64,000 bases of DNA. Source: Schoenoplectus triqueter. Lineage: Eukaryota > Streptophyta > Magnoliopsida > Poales > Cyperaceae. Position 1 is the first letter of the stretch. Each line of letters opens with the position of its first letter. A program made the position numbers and the translations under genes. Where the stretch lies: the NCBI GenBank assembly GCA_964058805.1, contig CAXKVV010002144.1, forward strand, positions 744,001-808,000. The letters run 5' to 3'. The notes below the pieces were generated by a model that made no database searches, was not told the origin of the DNA, and worked only from the letters and a program-made list of their open reading frames with translations. Positions 56,333 to 64,000 of this stretch are shown here, piece by piece.

Positions 56333-59300
56333 GCGCGCCCGAACTCGGTTTCGTCGGTACCGAGGGCGTCGGGTCCCGTTTTCATGTTTAGCGCTCCCGG
56401 ACTCGTTTTCGGCGGTACCGAGGGCGTCGGGTCCCGTTTTCCTGTTTTGCGCTCTCCGACTCGTTTTCGGCGGTACCGATGGCGTCGTGACCCGTTTTCA
56501 TGTTTTGCGCTTCCCGACTCATTTTCGGCGGTACCGATGGCGTCGGGACCCGTTTGCATGTTTTGCGCTCTCAGACTCGTTTTCGGCGGCGCCGAGGGCG
56601 TCGGGTCCCGTTTTCATGTTTTGCGCTCTCAGACTCGGTTTCGGCGGTTCCAAGGGCGTCGGGTCCCGTTTTCATGTTTTGCACTCCCCGACTCATTTTC
56701 GACGGTACCGATGGCGTCGCGACCCGTTTTCATGTTTTGCGCTCTCGGACTCGTTTTCGGCTGCGCCGAGGGCGTAGCGTCTCGTTTTCATGTTTTGCGC
56801 GCCCGGACTCATTTTCGGCGGTACCGAGGGAGTCGTGTTCCGTTTTCATGTTTTGCGGGCCCGGACTCGGTTTCGGCGGTCCCGAGGGCGTCGAGTTTCG
56901 TTTTCTTAATTTGGGTGCTCGAACTCGTTTTCGGCGGTACCGAGGGTGTCGGGTCTCGTTTTCATGTTTTGCGCTCCCGGACTCGTTTTCGGCGGTACCG
57001 AGGGCGTCGGGTCCCGTTTTCATGTTTTGCGCTCCCCGACTCATTTTCGGCGGTACCGATGGCATCGGGACCTGTTTTCATATTTTGCGCTCTCGGACTA
57101 GTTTTCGGCACCGCCGAGGGCGTTGCGTCCCGTTTTCATCTTTTGCGCACCCAGACTCGTTTTCGGCGTTACTGATGGCGTCGGGACCAGTTTTCATGGT
57201 TTGCGCTGTCGGACTCGATTTCGGCAGTACCGAGGGCGTCGGGTCCCGTTTTAATGTTTTGCGCGCCTGAACTCGCTTTCGGCGGTACCGAGGGCGTCGG
57301 GTCCCGTTTTCAAGTTTTGCGCCCTCGGACTTGATTTCGGCGGTACCGAGGGCGTCGGGTCCCGTGTTCATGTTTTGCGCTCCCCGACTCGTTTTCGGCG
57401 GTACCGAGGGCGTCGGGTCCGGTGTTCATGTTTTGCGCTCTCGGACTCGATTTCGGCGGTACCGAGGGCGTCGGGACCCGTTTTCATGTTTTGCGCTCCC
57501 GAACTCGGTTTCGGCGGTACCGAGGGCGTCGGGTCCCGTTTTCATGTTTTGCGCTCCCGGACTCGTTTTCGGCGGTACCGAGGGCGTCGGGTCCCGTTTT
57601 CATGTTTTGCGCTCCCCGACTCGTTTTCGGCGGTACCGATGGCGTCGGGACCCGTTTTCATGTTTTGCGCTCCTCGACTCATGTTTTCGGCGGTACCGAT
57701 GGCGTGGAGACCCGTTTTCATGTTTTGCGCTCTCAGACTCGTTTTCATGTTTTGCGCCCCCGGACTCGTTTTCGGCGGTACCGAGGGCGTTGGGTCCCGT
57801 GTTCATGTTTTGCGCTCCCCGACTCGTTTTCGGCGGTACCGATGGCGTCGGGACCCGTTTTCATGTTTTGCGCTCTCGGACTCGATTTCGGCAGTACCGA
57901 GGGCGTCGGGTCCCGTTTTCATGTTTTGCGCTCCCCGACTCGCTTTTGGTCGTACCGATGGTGTCGGGACCCGTTTTCGTGTTTTGCGCTCCCAACTCAT
58001 TTTCGGCTGTACCGATGGCGTCGGGACCCGTTTTCCTGTTTTGCGCTCCCCGACTCATTTTCGGTGGTACCGATGGCGTCGGGACCCGTTTTCATGTTTT
58101 GCGCTCTCGAACACGTTTTCAGCGGCGCCGAGGGCGTCGGGTCCCGTTTTCATGTTTTGCGCTCTCGGACTCGGTTTCGACAGTACCGACGGCGTCGGGT
58201 CCCGTTTTCATGTTTTGTGGGCCCGAACTCGGTTTCGGCGGTACCGAGGGCGTCGGGTCCCGTTTTCATGTTTTGCGCTCCCGGACACATTTTCGGCGGT
58301 ACCGAGGGCGTCGGGTCCCGTTTTCATGTTTTGCGCTCCCCGACTCATTTTTGGCGGTACCGATGGCGTCGAGTCCCGTTTTCAAGTTTCGCGCGCACGG
58401 ACTCGTTTTCGGCGGTAAAGAGGGCGCCGGGTCCCAATTTCTCCCAATTTCATGTTTTGCGCGCCCGGATTCATTTTCGGCGGTACCGAGGGCGTCGGGT
58501 CCCGTTTTCTAAATTTGGGCGCTCGAACTCGTTTTCGGCGGTACCGAGGGCGTCGGGTCCCGTTTTCACGTTTTGCGCGTCCGGACTCGGTTTCGGCAAT
58601 ACCGAGGGCGTCGGGACCTGTTATCATGTTTTGCGCTCCCGGACCCGGTTTCGGCGGTACCGAGGGCGTCGGGTCCCGTTTTCATGTTTTGTGCTCCCCG
58701 ACTCATTTTCGGTGGTCCCGAGGTCGTCGGTCCCGTTTTCATGTTTTGCGCTCCCCGACTCGTTTTCGGCGGTACCGATGGCGTCGGGACCCGTTTTCAT
58801 GTTTTGCGCTCTCGCACTCGATTTCGGCCGTACCGAGGGCGTCGGGTCCCGTTTTCATGTTTTGCGCGCTCGAACTCGGTTTCGGCGGTACCGAGGGCTT
58901 CGGGTCCCGTTTTCATGTTTTGCGCACCAGGACTCGTTTTCGGCGGTACCTAGGGCGTCGAGTCCCGTGTTCATGTTTTGCGCTCCGCGACTCATTTTCG
59001 GCGGTACCGATGGCGTCGGGACCCGTTTTTATGTTTTGCGCACCCGGACTCGATTTCGGCCGTACCGAGGGCGTCGGGTCCCGTCTTCATGTTTTGCGCT
59101 CCTCGACTCGATTTTGGCGTTACTGAGGGCGTTGGCACCCGTTTTCATGTTTTGAGCTCTCGGACTCGATTTCGACATTACCGACGGCGTCGGGTCCCGT
59201 TTTCATGTTTTGCGCGCCCGAACTCGGGTTCGGCGGTACCGGGGGCGTCGGGTCCCGTTTTCATGTTTTGCGCTCCCGGACCCGGTTTCGGCGGTACCGA

Positions 59301-62300
59301 GGGCGTCGGGTCCCGTTTTCATGTTTTGCCCTCCCCGACTCATTTTCGACGGTACCGATGGCGTCGAGACCTGTTTTCATGTTTTGCACTCGCGGACTCG
59401 TTTTCGGCGGTACCGATGGCGTCGGGTCCCGTTTTCATGTTTTGCGCTCCCGGACTCGTTTTCGGCGGTACCGAGGGCGTCGGGTCCAGTTTTCATGTTT
59501 TGCGCTCCCGGACTCGTTTTCGGCGGTACCGAGGGCGTCGGGTCCCGTTTTCATGTTTTGCGCTCTCAGACTCGTTTTCGGCGGTACCGATGGCGTCGGG
59601 TCCCGTTTTCATGTTTTGCGCGCCCGAACTCGGTTTCGGCGGTACCGAGGGCGTCGGGTTCCGTGTTCATGTTTTGCGCTACTCGACTCATTTTCGGTGG
59701 TACCGATGGCGTGGAGACCCGTTTTCTTGTTTTGCGCTCTCGGACTCGTTTTCATGTTTTGCGCCCCCAGACTCGTTTTCGGCGGTACCGAGGGCGTTGG
59801 GTCCCGTGTTCATGTTTTGCGCTCCCCGACTCGTTTTCGGCGGTACCGATGGCGTCGGGACCCGTTTTCATGTTTTGCGCTCTCGGACTCGATTTCGGCA
59901 GTATCGAGGGTGTCGGGTCCCGTTTTCATGTTTTGCGCGCCGGAACTCGATTTCGGCGGTACCGAGGGCGTCGGGTCCCGTTTTCAAGTTTTGCGCCCCC
60001 GGACTCGATTTCGGCGGTACCGAGGGCGTCGGGTCCCGTATTCATTTTTTGCGCTCCCCGACTCGTTTTCGGCGGTACCGAGGGCGTCGGGTCCCGTGTT
60101 CATGTTTTGCGCTCTCGGACTCGATTTCGGCGGTACCGAGGGCGTCGGGACCCGTTTTCATGTTTTGCGCTCCCGAACTCGGTTTCGGCGGTACCGAGGG
60201 CGTCGGGTCCCGTTTTCATGTTTTGCGCTCCCCGACTCGTTTTCGGCGGTACCGATGGCGTCGGGACCCGTTTTCATGTTTTACGCTCCTCGACTCATTT
60301 TCGGTGGTACCGATGGCGTGGAGACCCGTTTTCATGTTTTGCGCTCTCAGACTCGTTTTCATGTTTTGCGCCCCCGGACTCGTTTTCGGCGGTACCGAGG
60401 GCGTTGGGTCCCGTGTTCATGTTTTGCGCTCCCCGAATCGTTTTCGACGGTACCGATGGCGTCGGGACCCGTTTTCATGTTTTGCGCTCTCGGACTCGAT
60501 TTCGGCAGTACCGAGGGCGTCGTGTCCCGTTTTCATGTTTTGCGCGCCCGAACTCGATTTCGGCGGTACCGAGGGCGTCGGGTCCCGTTTTCATGTTTTG
60601 CGCTCCCCGACTCGTTTTCGGTGGTACCGATGGTGTCGGGACCCGTTTTCGTGTTTTGCGCTCCCAACTCATTTCCGGCTGTACCGATGGCGTCGGGACC
60701 CGTTTTCCTGTTTTGCGCTCCCCGACTCATTTTCGGTGGGACCGATGGCGTCGGGACCCGTTTTCATGTTTTGCGCTCTCGGACTCGTTTTCAGCGGCGC
60801 CGAGGGCGTCGGGTCCCGTTTTCATGTTTTGCGCTCTCGGACTCGGTTTCGACAGTACCGACGGCGTCGGGTCCCGTCTTCATGTTTTGTGGGCCCGAAC
60901 TCGGTTTCGGCGGTACCGAGGGCGTCGGGTCCCGTTTTCATGTTTTGCGCTCCCGGACACGTTTTCGGCAGTACCGAGGGCGTCGGGTCTCGTTTGCATG
61001 TTTTGCGCTCCCCGACTCATTTTTGGCGGTACCGATGGCGTCGAGACCCGTTTGCAAGTTTCGCGCGCACGGACTCGTTTTCGGCGGTAAAGAGGGCGAC
61101 GGGTCCCAATTTCATGTTTTGCGCGCACGGGTTCATTTTCGGCGGTACCGAGGGCGTCGGGTCCCGTTTTCACGTTTTGCGCGTCCGGACTCGGTTTCGG
61201 CAATACCGAGGGCGTCGGGACCAGTTTTCATATTTTGCGCTCTCGGACTCGTTTTCGGCGGTACCGATGGCGTCGGGTCCCGTTTTCATGTTTTGCGCGC
61301 CCGAACTCGGTTTCGGCGGTACCGAGGGTGTCGGGTCCCGTTTACATGTTTTGCTCTCCCAGACTTGTTTTCGTCGGTACCGAGGGCGTCGGGTCCCGTT
61401 TTCATGTTTTGCGCTCCCCGACTCGTTTTCGGCGGTACCGATGGTGTCGGGACCCGTTTTCGTGTTTTGCGCTCCCGACTCATTTTCGGCTGTACCGATG
61501 GCGTCGGGATCCGTTTTTATGTTTTGCGCACCCGGATTCGATTTCGGCCGTACCGAGGGCGTCGGGTCCCGTTTTCATGTTTTGCGCTCCTCGACTCGAT
61601 TTCGGCGGTACGGATGGCGTTGGCACCCGTTTTCATGTTTTAAGCTCTCGGACTCGATTTCGACATTACCGAGGGCGTCGGGTCCCGTTTTCATGTTTTG
61701 CGGGCCCGAACTCGGGTTCGGCGGTACCGGGGGCGTCGGGTCCCGTTTTCATGTTTTGCGCTCCCGGACCCGGTTTCGGCGGTACCGAGGGCGTCGGGTA
61801 CCGTTTTCATGTTTTGCCCTCCCCGACTCATTTTCGACGGTACCGATGGCGTCGAGACCCGTTTTCATGTTTTGCACTCTCGGACTCGTTTTCGGCGGTA
61901 CCGATGGCGTCGGGTCCCGTTTTCATGTTTTGCGCGCCCGAACTCGGTTTCGGCGGTACCGAGGGCCTCGGGTCCAGTTTTCATGTTTTGCGCTCCCGGA
62001 CTCGTTTTCGGCGGTACCGAGGGCGTCGGGTCCCGTTTTAAGGTTTTGCGCTCCCCGACTCGTTTTCGGCGGTACCGATGGCGTCGGGACCCGTTTTCAT
62101 GTTTTGCGCTCTCGGACTCGATTTCGGCAGTATCGAGGGCGTCGGGTCCCGTTTTCATGTTTTGTGCGCCCGAACTCGGTTTCGGCGGTACCGAGGGCGT
62201 CGGGACCCGTTTTCATGTTTTGAGCGCCCGGACTCGATTTCGGCAGTACCGATGCCGTCGAGACCCGTTTTCATGTTTTGCGCTCTCGGACTCGATTTCG

Positions 62301-64000
62301 GCAGTACCGAGGGCGTCGAGTCAGGTTTTCATGTTTTGCGCGCCCACACTCTGTTTCGGCGGTACCGAGGGCTTCGGGTCCCGTTTTCTTGTTTTGCGCA
62401 CCCGGACTCGTTTTCGGCGGTACCGAGGGCGTCGGGTTCCGTGTTCATGTTTTGCGCTCCTCGACTCATTTTCGGTGGTACCGATGGCGTGGAGACCCGT
62501 TTTCATGTTTTGCGCTCTCGGACTCGTTTTCATGTTTTGCGCCCCCGGACTCGTTTTCGACGGTACCGATGGCGTCGAGACCCGTTTTCATGTTTTGCGC
62601 TCTCGGACTCGATTTCGGCAGTACCGAGGGCGTCGGGTCCCGTTTTATGTTTTGCGCGCCCGAACTCGGTTTCGGCGTTACCGATGGCGTCGGGTCACGT
62701 TTTCATGTTTTGCGCTCCGCGACTCGTTTTCGGCGGTACCGATCGCGTCGGGACCCGTTTTCATGTTTTGCGCTCTCGGACTCGTTTTCGGCGGTACCGA
62801 TGGCGTCGGGTCCCGTTTTCATGTTTTGCGCGCGCGGACTCATTTTCGGCGGTACCGATGGCGTCGGGTCACGTTTTCATGTTTTGCGCGCCCGGACTCG
62901 TTTTCGGCGGTACCGAGGGCGTCGGTTCCCGTGTTCATGTTTTGCGCTCCGCGACTCGTTTTCGGCGGTACCGATCGCGTCGGGACCCGTTTTCAAGTTT
63001 TGCGCTCTCGGACTCGTTTTCGGCGGTACCGATGGCGTCGGGTCCCGTTTTCATGTTTTGCGCGCCCGAACTCGGTTTCGGCGGTACCGAGGGCGTCGGG
63101 TTCCGTGTTCATGTTTTGCGCTCCTCGACTCATTTTCGGTGGTACCGATGGCGTGGAGACCCGTTTTCATGTTTTGCGCTCTCGGACTCGTTTTCATGTT
63201 TTGCGCCCCCGGACTCGTTTTCGGCGGTACCGAGGGCGTTAGGTCCCGTGTTCATGTTTTGCGCTCCCCGACTCGTTTTCGGCGGTACCGATGGCGTCGG
63301 GACCCGTTTTCATGTTTTGCGCTCTCGGACTCGATTTCGGCAGTACCGAGGGCGTCGGGTCCCGTTTTCATGTTTTGCGCTCCCGGACTCGTTTTCGGCG
63401 GTACCGAGGGCGTCGGGACACGATTTCATGTTTTGCGCGCCCGTACTCGTTTTCGGCGGTACCGAGGGCGTCGGGTCCCGTGTTCATGTTTTGCGCTCCG
63501 CGACTCGTTTTCGGCGGTACCGATTGCGTCGAGACCCGTTTTCATGTTTTGCGCTCTCGGACTCGTTTTCGGCGGTACCGATGGCGTCGGGTCCCGTTTT
63601 CATGTTTTGCGCTCCCGAACTCGTTTTCAAAGGTACCGAGGGCGTCGGGCCCCGTTTTCATGTTTTGCGCTCCCCGACTCGTTTTCGGCGGTACCGATGG
63701 CGTCGGGACATGTTTTCATGGTTTGCGCTCCCGACTCTTTTTCGGCTGTACAGATGGCGTCGGGACCAGTTTTCCTGGTTTGCGCTCCCCGAATCATTTT
63801 CGGTGGTACCGATGGCGTCGAGACCCGTTTTCATGTTTTGCGCTCTCGGACTCGTTTTCGGCGGCGTCGAGGGCGTCGGGTCCCGTTTTCTTGTTTTTCC
63901 CTCTCAGACTCGGTTTCGACAGTACCGACGGCGTCGGGTCCCGTTTTCATGTTTTGCGCTCCCGGACTCGTTTTCGGCGGTACCGAGGGCGTCGGGTCCC
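56333..64000 (+). repeat. 58-bp satellite array, block 8
   Basis: About 132 monomers, running off the window end in the same orientation as all other blocks. It is rich in shortened ~27-bp monomers (near 57738, 59748, 60355, 62525 and 63192). A small duplication, TCCCAATTTC twice, is at 58434-58453. Segments recur at offsets of 2672 bp (57803 and 60475) and 2488 bp (59210 and 61698). No gene is present. Confidence 0.97.
57800..62160 (+). repeat. Dispersed long-range satellite duplications in block 8
   Basis: The variant-monomer order at 57803-58440 recurs at 60475-61110 (offset 2672 bp) and that at 59210-59680 recurs at 61698-62170 (offset 2488 bp). The offsets differ, so shuffling within the array went on after the first duplication. 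Edges are approximate. Confidence 0.7.

Noticed and set aside
1..64000. rDNA intergenic spacer repeats
   Set aside because: GC-rich short repeats would suit a spacer, but there is no rRNA gene or recognisable rDNA promoter in 64 kb and CRM-like elements are not typical there. Kept as an alternative origin only.

Overview
This is a nuclear heterochromatin window, almost certainly from a land plant. About 42 kb of the 64 kb is one tandem satellite with a 58-bp monomer. The monomer is GC-rich (about 64% in a typical copy), carries about ten CpGs, and contains a KpnI palindrome (CGGTACCG) in most copies. The plant assignment rests on the mobile elements. There are two complete Ty3/gypsy elements with a tRNA-iMet primer site and a CRM-like (centromeric retrotransposon) domain layout, one Ty1/copia fragment of Angela/BARE type, and a probable long-LTR gypsy remnant. 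Recurrent GTGGGCCCCAC-like motifs in that remnant hint at a monocot, but the species cannot be named. No host gene, tRNA or rRNA was found.

Layout: satellite 1-8196; CRM-like element 1 at 8197-13906 (TSD TAATG); satellite 13907-17522; CRM-like element 2 at 17523-23238 (TSD GACTT); satellite 23239-26392; truncated copia LTR plus RNase H tail 26393-28865; satellite 28866-35166; then three copies of an 869-bp non-satellite unit (35167-36035, 37885-38753, 40488-41356) separated by satellite; satellite 41357-50717; a 5.6-kb non-satellite block, probably a very long LTR plus an AT-rich leader, 50718-56332; satellite 56333-64000. All satellite runs in one orientation. The two CRM-like elements and the copia fragment lie on the minus strand.

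The satellite is organised in higher-order repeats. A 10-monomer (580 bp) unit occurs in all three left blocks. There are also a 16-monomer (928 bp) duplication, a 1787-bp and a 1448-bp tandem duplication on the right, and a ~2.6-2.7-kb unit that carried the 869-bp insertion along as it multiplied. Left (before 26.4 kb) and right (after 28.9 kb) arrays use different marker monomers.

The two CRM-like elements have 663-bp LTRs differing at only 2-3 sites and intact 1489/1491-aa Gag-Pol frames that run through the polypurine tract into the 3' LTR. A homogeneous satellite hit recently and repeatedly by CRM-like elements is what a functional plant centromere looks like. The main hypothesis is therefore that this 58-bp repeat is an undescribed centromeric or pericentromeric satellite. 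The kilobase-long plus-strand open frames across the satellite are artefacts: 58 is not a multiple of 3 and the monomer has no plus-strand stop in any frame.
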